In this document: positions 44,444 to 54,601 of the stretch, one piece after another
Layout: every line of letters starts with the position of its first letter
Numbering within the stretch: position 1 is the stretch's first letter
Assembly: GCA_017549285.1 (NCBI GenBank)
Contig: JAFYVE010000007.1
Coordinates: forward strand, 22,579 to 86,578
Direction of reading: 5' to 3'
Source of the DNA: Clostridia bacterium
Lineage (GTDB): Bacteria > Bacillota > Clostridia > Oscillospirales > Acutalibacteraceae
DNA length: 64,000 nucleotides
Position numbers and translations under genes: made by a program
The notes under the pieces: generated by a model
What the model was told of the DNA's origin: nothing
The model's database searches: none
Seen by the model: only the letters and a program-made list of their open reading frames with translations

Positions 44444-44499
44444 GTCACCGCAAGCGTCACCGGCAAGAATTTGTATCTGGTGACATTATACTGTATAAT
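44444..44499 (+). promoter_or_regulatory. Regulatory region with repeats, palindrome and promoter for the primase operon
   Basis: Two direct repeats GTCACCGCAAG (44444) and GTCACCGGCAAG (44456), an inverted GGTGACA (44479), then TTGTAT (44471-44476), 17-base spacer, TATAAT (44494-44499). A 15-base perfect palindrome ATTATAC-T-GTATAAT (44485-44499) covers the -10 box, a likely repressor site. Confidence 0.55.
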
Positions 44500-44613
44500 T
44501 AGGATAAAAGCAAGAGCAAACCATAGCAAATGCTTTTAGCGGATGGTGCCGACAGGCCTTCCCGCGAGACCCAAGGGGGTAGTCTATCCAAACCCAAAGA
44601 AAGGAGCAGCAGG

Positions 44614-44790
44614 ATGAAGTCCAGAAAGAAGCAGCGAGAGAATCGCAGAATGAAGGCCAAAGAGGAAAGAATCGAATACCGCAACATGTACGGATACCAA
44701 GATCCAACACCGTACTTGGCAGTACGAAACATCATGGCCGCACAGAAAACCGCATCGGTACAACACCAGCCACCTAAGGTTGCCGTCTAA
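44614..44790 (+). CDS. 58-aa basic hypothetical protein
   Basis: ATG 44614 with AAGGAG upstream. The first 25 residues are strongly basic (MKSRKKQRENRRMKAKEERI), then YGYQDPTPYLAVRNIMAAQ. Small satellite-core gene, possibly nucleic-acid binding by charge; no family recognised. About 110 untranslated bases precede it. Confidence 0.6.
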   Translation: MKSRKKQRENRRMKAKEERIEYRNMYGYQDPTPYLAVRNIMAAQKTASVQHQPPKVAV

Positions 44791-44846
44791 GGCGATTTGA
44801 GGGTGGCATTTTTGTGCCCATTTTTAAGAAGAAGGAGGTGAAATAC

Positions 44847-45017
44847 ATGGATAAAGTAACGATGAGCGTGCAGGAATTGTCCGCGCACATGGGGATCAGC
44901 TTGCCAAAGGCGTATGAGCTCACCAAGAGAGAGGGATTCCCTACTATCCGCATCGGAACAAGGATTCTTGTTCCCGTAGATGCATTTAAGGAATGGTTGA
45001 AGGAAAATGCGAACTGA
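44847..45017 (+). CDS. Excisionase-type HTH protein
   Basis: 56 aa, MerR/Xis-like winged helix: TMSVQELSAHMGISLPKAYE, then GFPTIRIGTRILVPVDAFKEW, the classic 'HTH_17' excisionase pattern. GAAGGAGGTGA precedes the ATG. It could set directionality of the serine integrase or regulate the primase operon it heads. Confidence 0.83.
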   Translation: MDKVTMSVQELSAHMGISLPKAYELTKREGFPTIRIGTRILVPVDAFKEWLKENAN

Positions 45018-45057
45018 AGTCAACACCAACCACAACACCGAAAGGAGGTGAAACGAA

Positions 45058-47223
45058 ATGAAAGGATTTACCATCTACACCGCAAACTGCATCGGCAACG
45101 CCAAGAATTGCAACTATCCCACCGAGGTGACGGTGAAAGATATTCCCTCACTGGAGCATGCAATGCAGCACGATCACGTGTGCGCTATGTACCGCGATTA
45201 TAAACGCAGCGCGGCAGGCTTTGATTGGTCGGATTGCATCCCTATGGATTGCGACAACGATCACAGCGAGGATCCCGTGCAGTGGAAACAGCCGGAGGAT
45301 GTGGTGGCGGCATTTCCCAATGTGGCATTTGCGATCTGCTACAGCCGCAATCACATGAAGGAAAAGAACGGACGCGCAGCTCGCCCTAAATTCCACTGCT
45401 ACTTCCCTGTAGAGAAGATTATGGAGAGCAAAGCATACGCGGCCATGAAACATCAAATCCAAAAACAGTTCCCGTGGTTTGATGCTAATGCGCTGGATGC
45501 AGCTCGATTCTACTTTGGTACCGAACATCCGGAAGTCATGTTTTTTGAAGGTGACAAAACGGTGGATCAGGTGTTGCCGACAGCGATCACCGCAGGCAGC
45601 CGCAACGCGACACTGTCTCAGAAGGCAGGCAAACTCATCAAGCGATATGGCGATACAGCTAAAGCGGAACAACTGTTCAAGATAGAAGCGGAACGGTGTG
45701 TGCCGCCTCTGTCGGAGGATGAGCTGGCAAGCATCTGGAGCAGCGCCAAGAAGTTCGGTGAACGAATTGCCGATCGGGACGACTACATCCCGCCAGAGCA
45801 GTTCAACACCCCAACAGAAAAGCTGGCAGCACTGCGCCCCGAAAGTAACCGCAGGTACACATGGTCGGATATCGGTGCCAGCCGCCTGTTTGCAGATTAC
45901 TACAAGGACATTGTCCGCTATGTGCCGGAGCGCAAAAGCTGGTACTGCTATGCCGACGGCGTGTGGAGTGCAGACGTTGGCAATCTCAAGGCCATGGAAT
46001 ATTGCAAAGAGCTGGCAGACGCCATGCTCATATACGCACTGTCCATACAGGATGAGCAGAAGCGACAGGGATTCCTCAAGTATTGCGGTAAGTGGCAAAC
46101 CCGTCGTGTACGCGATACCATTCTCCGCGATGCACAGGGCATTTACCCCATCGCCATGAGTGAGTTTGATTGCGACCCCTATGTATTCAATTGTAAGAAC
46201 GGCACTCTGCATCTGGACACCATGGAATTCACCGAGCACCGTGCCGAGGATAGGCTGACTAAGATCAGCGATGTGGCATACGATCCCGAAGCTCATTGCA
46301 GCAGATTTCTAACCTTCGTGGATGAGATCACCAGCGGTAATGCAGACACAGCGATGTTTTTACAGAAAGCATTGGGCTACGGCATTAGCGGCGATACCCG
46401 CCATGAGTGCTTATTCATTCTATACGGCGCAAAGACCCGAAACGGCAAAGGAACATTGTGCGAGAGCGTTCTTAAGGTGCTGGGCAGCTACGGCTGCACC
46501 GCAAGGCCGGAGACGATCAGCATAAAGCAGAATGTCAGCAGCCAGACACCGAGCGAGGATATAGCTCGTTTGGCAGGTGTACGCTTTACCAATATATCCG
46601 AGCCGGGACGCGGACTGGTGCTTAACGCAGCGCAGGTCAAGAGCATGACCGGTAACGATACACTCAATGCCAGATTCTTACATGAAAACAGCTTTGATTT
46701 CAAGCCGCAATTCAAGTTGTATATCAACACCAACTATCTGCCGGTGATCAACGACATGACGCTGTTCAGCAGTGGTCGTGTGGTGATTATCCCCTTCGAC
46801 CGACATTTCGAAGAATCCGAGCAGGACAGGACATTGAAATCCGAGTTTGCCAAGCCGAAAAACCAGAGCGCCATCCTCAACTGGCTGGTAGAAGGATACC
46901 GACTTGCCATGCACGAAGGTCTAACACAACCGGCTGCCGTGATCGCAGCCACCGCTGAGTACAAGCAGGACAGCGATAAAGTGATGCAGTTTGTGGAGGA
47001 AAAGCTGGAGGCAGCACCTATGGCAGAAACCCGAACATCCGTTGTCTACGAAGCCTATCGTGGATGGTGTTCCGAAAATGGATGCTACGCTGAGAATATG
47101 AGGAATTTCAATCAAGCACTACGAAGCATTGCAACAGTAACACGAAAGCGCCCGGTCACAGGTGGCGGCGCAACCACACTACTGTGCGGATATCGAATCA
47201 GCGGTGCCGCACAGCCGTTATGA
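45058..47223 (+). CDS. P4-family phage/plasmid primase-helicase
   Basis: 721 aa. N-terminal primase-like domain with acidic CIPMDCDNDHSED, then a D5-type region and an SF3 helicase domain with Walker A in LYGAKTRNGKGTLCES (about residues 456-468), ISEPGRGLVLNAAQVKSMTG and the sensor-like LYINTNYLPVIND. P4-type proteins prime and unwind at a specific origin, allowing satellite replication. AAGGAGGTGA precedes the ATG. The iteron-like DNA immediately downstream (47230-47318) is the best origin candidate. Confidence 0.9.
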   Translation: MKGFTIYTANCIGNAKNCNYPTEVTVKDIPSLEHAMQHDHVCAMYRDYKRSAAGFDWSDCIPMDCDNDHSEDPVQWKQPEDVVAAFPNVAFAICYSRNHMKEKNGRAARPKFHCYFPVEKIMESKAYAAMKHQIQKQFPWFDANALDAARFYFGTEHPEVMFFEGDKTVDQVLPTAITAGSRNATLSQKAGKLIKRYGDTAKAEQLFKIEAERCVPPLSEDELASIWSSAKKFGERIADRDDYIPPEQFNTPTEKLAALRPESNRRYTWSDIGASRLFADYYKDIVRYVPERKSWYCYADGVWSADVGNLKAMEYCKELADAMLIYALSIQDEQKRQGFLKYCGKWQTRRVRDTILRDAQGIYPIAMSEFDCDPYVFNCKNGTLHLDTMEFTEHRAEDRLTKISDVAYDPEAHCSRFLTFVDEITSGNADTAMFLQKALGYGISGDTRHECLFILYGAKTRNGKGTLCESVLKVLGSYGCTARPETISIKQNVSSQTPSEDIARLAGVRFTNISEPGRGLVLNAAQVKSMTGNDTLNARFLHENSFDFKPQFKLYINTNYLPVINDMTLFSSGRVVIIPFDRHFEESEQDRTLKSEFAKPKNQSAILNWLVEGYRLAMHEGLTQPAAVIAATAEYKQDSDKVMQFVEEKLEAAPMAETRTSVVYEAYRGWCSENGCYAENMRNFNQALRSIATVTRKRPVTGGGATTLLCGYRISGAAQPL

Positions 47224-47229
47224 ACATCA

Positions 47230-47318
47230 TGTAGCAGCTTGTAGCAGGAAATATAGGTTGTTTTGAAAATCGTTTCTTTTATAGAAAAAACCATTTTTAC
47301 TTGCTACAACCTGCTACA
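47230..47318. other. Candidate replication origin: TGTAGCA iterons flanking AT-rich DNA
   Basis: TGTAGCAGCTTGTAGCA (47230-47246) and its near-perfect inverse TGCTACAACCTGCTACA (47302-47318; 16 of 17 match) flank about 55 bases of AT-rich sequence. Each arm contains two TGTAGCA copies, four in all. It lies seven bases after the primase stop. Iterons around an AT-rich core next to rep is the SaPI origin layout. Confidence 0.45.
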
Positions 47319-47338
47319 CAGACGAAAGGAGGAAACAT

Positions 47339-47536
47339 ATGAGCTGGAAAGACAAGCTGTTTGGCAGCAGAATCCTTGCCGTGGGCAAGCGCAGATACAA
47401 GAAGGCCGACGGCACTACGATCACAGTCACCAAAGACATTCGCTACACCGTTAAAGATGGCAGCAGTACCATCCACATGTATGATCTGGATGATGTCAAA
47501 AGCTACTGCAAGCGCAGCCCTCGCCTTGGCGGGTAG
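47339..47536 (+). CDS. 65-aa hypothetical protein
   Basis: AAAGGAGG precedes ATG 47339. Basic N-terminus (MSWKDKLFGSRILAVGKRRY), then KADGTTITVTKDIRYTVKDG and a short acidic helix DLDDVKSYCKR. A beta-rich small protein; no family recognised. It sits between candidate origin and the capsid block. Confidence 0.62.
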   Translation: MSWKDKLFGSRILAVGKRRYKKADGTTITVTKDIRYTVKDGSSTIHMYDLDDVKSYCKRSPRLGG

Positions 47537-47656
47537 GGGGAGTCAAATCTCTACGCCTAAACTTCCCGAGACGGGCGTGGGGTCACACACGAAGAATCGG
47601 GAAATCAAGAAGGGGTATAGCCCCATAAATCAAGTTTTTTCAAGGAGGATCCACTA
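47537..47656. other. 120-bp non-coding stretch with inverted repeats before the capsid block
   Basis: Contains TTCCCGA (47563-47569) and its inverse TCGGGAA (47597-47603) around a G-rich segment, and a small GGGG/CCCC hairpin (47612-47624). No gene is supported. The location ahead of the capsid module makes a packaging site conceivable, but no direct evidence is seen. Confidence 0.35.
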
Positions 47657-47953
47657 ATGGACAAGTTATTCAAGTATTACGCTCTCGACGGAAACGGCAT
47701 TCAGGGAGCAAACAAGAGACCCATCAACCACACATTCAGCAGCGCAGAGGCGGCATTCAAAATTTCGGCCTTCTGCTTGGAAAGCGCAGTGCCCGGCCTG
47801 TACAGGCTGCTTGCAAAGAATCCCACAAACATTCAGAAGTATCATTATTTCAATATCAAGTGCCCTAACTGCGGCGGCACGTTGGAAGAAATTATGCCCG
47901 CAAAAGACAAGCACGTGCTGCCCATGTACGCATGCACTTGCTGCAACCGATAA
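47657..47953 (+). CDS. 98-aa protein with C-terminal zinc ribbon
   Basis: AAGGAGG lies upstream of ATG 47657. N-terminal DKLFKYYALDGNGIQGANKR, helical middle, then two CxxC knuckles, CPNCGGTLEEIM and CTCCNR at the very end. Placed 20 bases before the capsid gene. Function unknown; could be a head-morphogenesis helper or DNA-binding protein. Confidence 0.68.
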   Translation: MDKLFKYYALDGNGIQGANKRPINHTFSSAEAAFKISAFCLESAVPGLYRLLAKNPTNIQKYHYFNIKCPNCGGTLEEIMPAKDKHVLPMYACTCCNR

Positions 47954-47973
47954 TTTAAAGGAGGAACACCAAC

Positions 47974-48882
47974 ATGTATCATACCACTGAATATAACCGC
48001 GAGTTCTGGAACGCAGCCAGAGCTAAGAGAAGAATCCCGCATACCGATGTTTTGGAGAGCGGCCGTGATAAGCAGAACGGCAGCTACAGACTGCCCTACG
48101 AATCCAATAAAAAGTTCGAAGCCCTTCGCCAGAAGGAAAACCTGTTCCGGCGCATCGGCACAGTTGTCAGTGCGCCTAAGGGTGACTATACCATCTGGGC
48201 ACATGACAACGAGCCGGAGGTCACATGGCTCACCGACAAGGATCCCATGTTCTTTGAAAATGTGGAGACATACGACGATTACCAGTTGGATGGTCATACT
48301 CTCGGCTGCGCTACCCGTGTGTCCGAGGATTTTACCGCAGACGCAGGTTTCGATGTGGAGACTCAGGTCACCAGAGAGTTCGCCAGAAGCATTGGTCGCG
48401 CCGAAGAAGCTGCCGGCATCAACGGCGATGGTGTCAATGCACCGAAGGGCTTCCTAAAGGATGCCATGGTCGGCCATTACGCTCTCAGTATCGACTACAG
48501 CGACGTGGTTGATTTGTTCTTCGCGCAGGATCCAGAGTATCGCCGCAATAGCGTGTGGATCATGAACAACGAAACTGCCTATAATCTCCGCACCATGACC
48601 GATGGAGATGGCGGTTATCTTTGGAATCATAGCGATAACACGCTGCTCGGCAAGCCGGTGTACATCTCCGACTACATGCCTTCCGCGACAGAAGGTGCAG
48701 GCGCAAGACCCATCGCCTTCGGTGATTTCAGCTACTTCTGGATCATCGACCGTAAGCCCTTCGCGATGCGCTCCCTCACCGAAGTCCTTATGCCCCAGCA
48801 GCAGGTGGGCTATGTCGGCTATGAAACCATCGACGCAAAGCTCATCCGCCCCGAAGCGGTCCGTGTAATGCAGATGAAGTAA
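47974..48882 (+). CDS. HK97-family major capsid protein
   Basis: 302 aa. Opens with a helical YNREFWNAARAKRR region and contains FRRIGTVVSAPKGDYTIWAH, CATRVSEDFTADAGFDVETQ, the conserved EEAAGINGDGVNAPKGFL loop and FGDFSYFWIIDRKPFAMRSL near the C-terminus, all typical of HK97-fold capsid proteins. The long N-terminal scaffolding (delta) domain of full phages is short or missing. No portal, protease or terminase adjoins it. It may form satellite-size capsids around helper-phage parts, as in capsid-carrying PICIs. Confidence 0.88.
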   Translation: MYHTTEYNREFWNAARAKRRIPHTDVLESGRDKQNGSYRLPYESNKKFEALRQKENLFRRIGTVVSAPKGDYTIWAHDNEPEVTWLTDKDPMFFENVETYDDYQLDGHTLGCATRVSEDFTADAGFDVETQVTREFARSIGRAEEAAGINGDGVNAPKGFLKDAMVGHYALSIDYSDVVDLFFAQDPEYRRNSVWIMNNETAYNLRTMTDGDGGYLWNHSDNTLLGKPVYISDYMPSATEGAGARPIAFGDFSYFWIIDRKPFAMRSLTEVLMPQQQVGYVGYETIDAKLIRPEAVRVMQMK

Positions 48883-48890
48883 ACCCGTAA

Positions 48891-48932
48891 CGACAAAGCG
48901 GTCACAGCAGAAAAACTGTGGCCGCTTTGTCG
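48891..48932 (+). terminator. Long hairpin after the capsid gene, weak T tract
   Basis: Seventeen-base stem (48891-48907 with 48916-48932, one G-U), eight-base loop, but no proper T run after it. Could be a processing or attenuating structure more than a full terminator. Confidence 0.5.
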
Positions 48933-48951
48933 AATTGAAAGAAGGTGCCAA

Positions 48952-49128
48952 ATGAAAGTAGTATTGCCCAGATACAACGGCCTACTGATCGACGGTGAAT
49001 GGTATGTCGTTGAGAATGTGTTCAGCCGAGCGGCGAAGGAAACGCTGGAGGATAAGCTGAAACGGCTGATTATAGATAATATTCCCACCAAAAACGCCGT
49101 CGAATGTTCTCAGAAACCTAACAATTAA
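48952..49128 (+). CDS. 58-aa hypothetical protein
   Basis: ATG 48952 with GAAGGTG upstream; ends TAA 49128. Sequence opens MKVVLPRYNGLLIDGEWYVV and has a charged helix ETLEDKLKRLIID. It lies between the capsid and integrase genes on the same strand, 19 bases after the hairpin. No family recognised. Confidence 0.6.
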   Translation: MKVVLPRYNGLLIDGEWYVVENVFSRAAKETLEDKLKRLIIDNIPTKNAVECSQKPNN

Positions 49129-49177
49129 AACCTCGCCTTTTAGCAGCAGTTCTGGTATAATCCCTTCCTGCCACTAG

Positions 49178-50872
<1,695 letters not shown>

Positions 50873-50883
50873 ATCCTAAAAAT

Positions 50884-50916
50884 CACTGTTGAGCACCACC
50901 GAAGAGGGGATTTTTT
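50884..50916. other. attR: right junction of the integrated element
   Basis: Element side CACTGTTGAGCACCACC (50884-50900), core GAAGA (50901-50905), host side GGGGATTTTTT (50906-50916). GAGGGGATTTTTT (50904-50916) is the exact reverse complement of AAAAAATCCCCTC at attL. Confidence 0.75.
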
Positions 50917-53008
50917 ATATGAGCACGTATTCGGTATCGGGTTTGGTATTGAATGTGATTATATTTCCTTCTTTTGTGAATCTGACTTTCTTACCTGAAT
51001 CAGCAATCTGTATACGAGAAATCATATCTGATTCAACACTACAGTTTCTGCCCTTAAGACTTTTTATTTTAAGAGAAGTTATTTCCCCGTTTTTCAGCTC
51101 TGAAGATACAAGAAAAGCACCGTCAGCACGAAGATTATCGAAAGAAGCATCCTCTTTTTTATCCCAGCAAGGGAAAAGTCTTATCACATTTTCATGACTC
51201 TGCATAAGCATTTCATTGATTGTTGAAGGAATCATTGTGAGGTGTTCAATACCTCCGCCATGATGTCGGAAAAGCATATTGGGAAGGCCGAATTCTTTTA
51301 TATTCTGTCTGATACCTTCCATAATATATGCAGGATCAATTCCGATTCTTGCACCTGCAGGAAGATAAGAGTTAGAACCGTTATCATCAAGTCTTCTGTC
51401 ATCAATAAAATATGTATTCTTTGCAATTTTGAGTGTCTTTTTATCAGAAGAAAGACCAACCTGAGATGCAGGATATATGTGCTGAATAATAACAGAGTTA
51501 TCATCACGCCATCTGAGACCCTTCTTTGAATATCTGAAACATCTCTTACCTTTTTTTATACAGGTTGGGAAATCACTCATATTATCAAGAATTTCCTGCC
51601 ATTCGCTGATTTTATCAGTATTTTTATCGAGTTCTTTAGACATATCTATTACGGCTTTGAATAATAATCTGACTGCACCGAGTGAGAAAATACCGTTGAC
51701 AGCTTCAATCTGTCCTTTGTGTGTAAAGTAATTAAACTTTTCACCTCTGTAATACGGAATTTCGTGAACAGCATCATTTTTTATAACATATCTGCCCTTT
51801 TCTTTTACAAGATAATCCTGCCAGAAATCTGCAACACCTACAATAAAATCATAATAATTTTCTTTTGCAAACTTTTTATCATATGTCGAAAACCAATGCA
51901 TTATAGGGATTATTGCGGTATATGCAGCGTGACTCTTCTGTCCAAGAAACAGTATTCCGTGCTCCTTACAATCTTTCTGGGTGTAAAGGTCTAAAGCTTT
52001 AGGTCCGAAACTTACAGGAAAGGCAATTCCTTTACAGTTAAACAGCTTTGCAAAGGTGTTACCCTTTACAATCATTTCATTTACAGGAGCCATATACCCG
52101 TCAAAAAGTTCGGGATGATTAGCTGAAAAAACACAATAATAAGGTGCTTCATAGTTATAATTCAGGTGATAGTCTCCTGCCCACGGGAAATAATCGTCTG
52201 TAACGAAATTACCGAAAAGTCCGGGAGGAAATTCTTTATTTCCCATTGAACACGCAAGTAAATATAGACTTGCATTATATCTTTTTTCTATTTCTTTGTC
52301 CGGTAAAGTAACTTTTGACTGAGAAAAGAAGTTTTTCCATTTTTTTTCAGTTTTAAGTCTGTCTTTATCATAATCACAATGAGAAACAAGATCTATTCCC
52401 AGGCTTACATATTCCTTATCATCAAAATTTGAAACAACAGAAATGCAATAACGGACTGTTTTATAACCGTCAGATCTTGAAGTGTCAAGTCTTCTTGAGC
52501 AGACTGTTACTGCTGATTCTCTTTCAACTTCCTTGCCGTCAAATTTACGAAGACACCACTTGAGCCCCATATCATTGAAAGTAAAGTTTCTTGAACCACA
52601 GGTATCGGGCATTTCAATATCAAGCTCAGGGAATTTACCGTTATCGGGAGCTTTCAGCTCAATATAAATCTTATTTTCGGGTGCAACAAAAATTTGCATT
52701 TCAACATCGGTGAATCTGCATTCAAAAACACCTCTATCAAAATATTGTCTGACATTATATTCAGATAAATCAATATTATTGAACCTGATATTACCTACAG
52801 TTTTGATACCGCCGTCTTTATGTGCACCGGGAACAAATTTCCAGAAATCACACTTTGATATATGAATAAAAAAGCCTTTTTCGTCATCATCAAATATAAT
52901 ACCGACATCACCGTTACCGGTATAGGGACCAAAAGGGATTTTATACAATATCTTTCCGTTTTCATGTGGGGTAGGTTTATTTGTAATTTCATTAAAATAT
53001 GTATTCAT
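50915..53008 (-). CDS. GH95-like glycoside hydrolase
   Basis: 697 aa, an N-terminal beta domain followed by an (alpha/alpha)6 barrel. The C-terminal EHLTMIPSTINEMLMQSHEN then VIRLFPCWDKKEDASFDNLR and RADGAFLVSSELKNG are the GH95 (alpha-L-fucosidase/galactosidase) landmarks; NGDVGIIFDDDEKG near the N-terminus also fits. No signal peptide, so cytosolic. With the sialidase and GH5-like enzymes it points to use of imported host-type glycans. Its own promoter is at 53028-53056, and its stop codon lies in the T tract of the terminator split by the satellite. Confidence 0.82.
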   Translation of the reverse strand: MNTYFNEITNKPTPHENGKILYKIPFGPYTGNGDVGIIFDDDEKGFFIHISKCDFWKFVPGAHKDGGIKTVGNIRFNNIDLSEYNVRQYFDRGVFECRFTDVEMQIFVAPENKIYIELKAPDNGKFPELDIEMPDTCGSRNFTFNDMGLKWCLRKFDGKEVERESAVTVCSRRLDTSRSDGYKTVRYCISVVSNFDDKEYVSLGIDLVSHCDYDKDRLKTEKKWKNFFSQSKVTLPDKEIEKRYNASLYLLACSMGNKEFPPGLFGNFVTDDYFPWAGDYHLNYNYEAPYYCVFSANHPELFDGYMAPVNEMIVKGNTFAKLFNCKGIAFPVSFGPKALDLYTQKDCKEHGILFLGQKSHAAYTAIIPIMHWFSTYDKKFAKENYYDFIVGVADFWQDYLVKEKGRYVIKNDAVHEIPYYRGEKFNYFTHKGQIEAVNGIFSLGAVRLLFKAVIDMSKELDKNTDKISEWQEILDNMSDFPTCIKKGKRCFRYSKKGLRWRDDNSVIIQHIYPASQVGLSSDKKTLKIAKNTYFIDDRRLDDNGSNSYLPAGARIGIDPAYIMEGIRQNIKEFGLPNMLFRHHGGGIEHLTMIPSTINEMLMQSHENVIRLFPCWDKKEDASFDNLRADGAFLVSSELKNGEITSLKIKSLKGRNCSVESDMISRIQIADSGKKVRFTKEGNIITFNTKPDTEYVLI

Positions 53009-53027
53009 AAATTAATCACCGGAAATT

Positions 53028-53056
53028 ATTATACAATGTTATTAACACAATATCAA
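53028..53056 (-). promoter_or_regulatory. Promoter for the GH95-like gene
   Basis: Minus strand TTGATA (53056-53051), 17-base spacer, TATAAT (53033-53028). Confidence 0.7.
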
Positions 53057-53065
53057 GAAAAATAC

Positions 53066-53094
53066 TTGAAATAATTTTAAATTGATTATATTAT
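53066..53094 (+). promoter_or_regulatory. Promoter for the SIS-domain gene
   Basis: TTGAAA (53066-53071), 17-base spacer, TATTAT (53089-53094). AAAGGTG follows before ATG 53111. Confidence 0.6.
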
Positions 53095-53110
53095 ATAAAA
53101 GGTGATTCAA

Positions 53111-53716
53111 ATGAAATATACTCAGATTCTTTTTAATAACTACCCTTCCCTCAGACAGGTTGAAAAAGAAATATCAACTACAATTACTTTAATGATTGAA
53201 GCATACAGAAATTCTAAAAAAGTTCTGGTTTGCGGAAACGGGGGCTCTGCAGCCGACAGCGAACATATTGCAGGCGAGTTGATGAAAGGGTTTCTTTTAA
53301 ATAGAGAACTCAATGACAATGATAAAAAAATCTACGGGAAGTATGCCGATAAACTTCAATACGGACTCCCCTGTATTCCTCTTACTTCATTCACAGCACT
53401 TTCAACTGCAATTATCAATGATAATGCAGCAGATATGATGTTTGCACAGCAGATATTCGTATTAGGTGAAAAAGATGATGTGCTGATAGCACTTTCAACA
53501 TCGGGAAATTCAAAGAATGTTGTTGCAGCCGCAGAAGTTTCAAAAAATAAGGGTATGAAAGTAATATCAATAACAGGCTGTAATGATTCGGCACTTTCTG
53601 ATATTTCAGATATCACTATAAAAATCCCCGAATCTGAAACTTTCCGAATTCAGGAACTGACTCTTCCCGTTTATCACGCAATCTGTGCTGATATTGAAAA
53701 TGAATTCTTCATATAA
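53111..53716 (+). CDS. Phosphoheptose-isomerase-like SIS-domain protein
   Basis: 201 aa, GmhA-type. Seen: VLVCGNGGSAADSEHIAGEL near residue 40, CIPLTSFTALSTAIINDN, the SIS core VLIALSTSGNSKNVVAAAEV, and a C-terminal IQELTLPVYHAICADIENEF. GmhA isomerises sedoheptulose 7-phosphate for heptose synthesis; in Gram-positives relatives serve S-layer or other sugar phosphates, so the substrate is open. ATG 53111 has AAAGGTG upstream. Its terminator is now interrupted by the IS. Confidence 0.85.
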   Translation: MKYTQILFNNYPSLRQVEKEISTTITLMIEAYRNSKKVLVCGNGGSAADSEHIAGELMKGFLLNRELNDNDKKIYGKYADKLQYGLPCIPLTSFTALSTAIINDNAADMMFAQQIFVLGEKDDVLIALSTSGNSKNVVAAAEVSKNKGMKVISITGCNDSALSDISDITIKIPESETFRIQELTLPVYHAICADIENEFFI

Positions 53717-53727
53717 AAAAAGACGGC
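53716..53727. terminator. Left half of a terminator split by the IS
   Basis: AAAAAAGACGGC here is the exact inverse of GCCGTCTTTTTT at 55041-55052. Joined across the IS with one copy of TGA they form a perfect 12-base stem with a TGA loop, a bidirectional terminator between the SIS gene and pgsA. Confidence 0.8.
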
Positions 53728-53765
53728 TGATGAAGTGAACCCCAAAGTTTAGACAAAATTAAATA

Positions 53766-54557
53766 TTAAATTACTTGTGAATGAGTTCGGTATTGCACCG
53801 GACTCATTCCTTTTAGTTTCAAGGAAATTCTTTCGTTATTGTAGTAATAAATATAACTTTTTAATTCATCAATGAAAGTGTTAACACTTTCAAATTTTTC
53901 GCCATAAAACATTTCAACTTTAAGTCTGCCGAAAAAGTTTTCCATAGCTCCATTATCCATACAATTACCTTTTCTCGACATGCTTTGTGTAATATTATGC
54001 TCTGACAAAAGCCATTGATATTCAGCATGTTGATATTGCCATCCCTGGTCTGAATGAAACACAGGTGTTGCATCAGACGGAAGTTTCTCAAACAATCCGT
54101 CCAACATTTCTCGTATCTGCCACAGATTAGGACTTGTTGAAACAGAATATGAAACGATTTCTCTGTTGTATAAATCCATAACAGGTGACAAATACACCTT
54201 TTCATCACCTATCTTAAATTGTGTAACATCTGTTGTCAGTTTTTCAAAAGGCTTTGTTGCATAAAAATCTCTTTTCAGAAGATTGTCTGCAACTTTTCCC
54301 ACTTCACCTTTGTATGAATGATATTTATCATTTTTACGCTGTTTACCCTTTAACCCAAGGATTTTCATTAGTTTTTGCACAGTTTTGTGGTTAATCACAT
54401 AGCCTTTATTACGCATTGCTATTGTAATTCTTCGATATCCATATCTGCTTTTGTTGGCATTATAAATTTCTTGTATTTCTTTCTTTTCGCACTCATATTT
54501 ATCTGTATCCTGATGTTTGAGATAGTAATAATATGTGCTGCGAGCAAGTCCTGACAA
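53766..54557 (-). CDS. IS3-family transposase OrfB (DDE domain)
   Basis: rve-type integrase core, 263 aa as listed. DDE residues are visible: Asp in EKLTTDVTQFKIG, Asp in PVFHSDQGWQYQH, Glu in NGAMENFFGRLKVEMFY. The upstream HTH_21 region reads through to KIISELRQKYPLKELL in the same frame before the listed start, so OrfB normally continues from OrfA by a -1 frameshift and is not separately started. It looks intact. Confidence 0.92.
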   Translation of the reverse strand: MSGLARSTYYYYLKHQDTDKYECEKKEIQEIYNANKSRYGYRRITIAMRNKGYVINHKTVQKLMKILGLKGKQRKNDKYHSYKGEVGKVADNLLKRDFYATKPFEKLTTDVTQFKIGDEKVYLSPVMDLYNREIVSYSVSTSPNLWQIREMLDGLFEKLPSDATPVFHSDQGWQYQHAEYQWLLSEHNITQSMSRKGNCMDNGAMENFFGRLKVEMFYGEKFESVNTFIDELKSYIYYYNNERISLKLKGMSPVQYRTHSQVI

Positions 54558-54601
54558 TTTAAGTAATTCTTTAAGCGGATACTTTTGCCTTAGTTCAGAG
54601 A

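Noticed and set aside
45148-46296. 382-aa open frame antisense to the primase gene
   Set aside because: Shadow of a GC-rich gene; no RBS, no recognisable motif, and the sense strand encodes clear helicase motifs.
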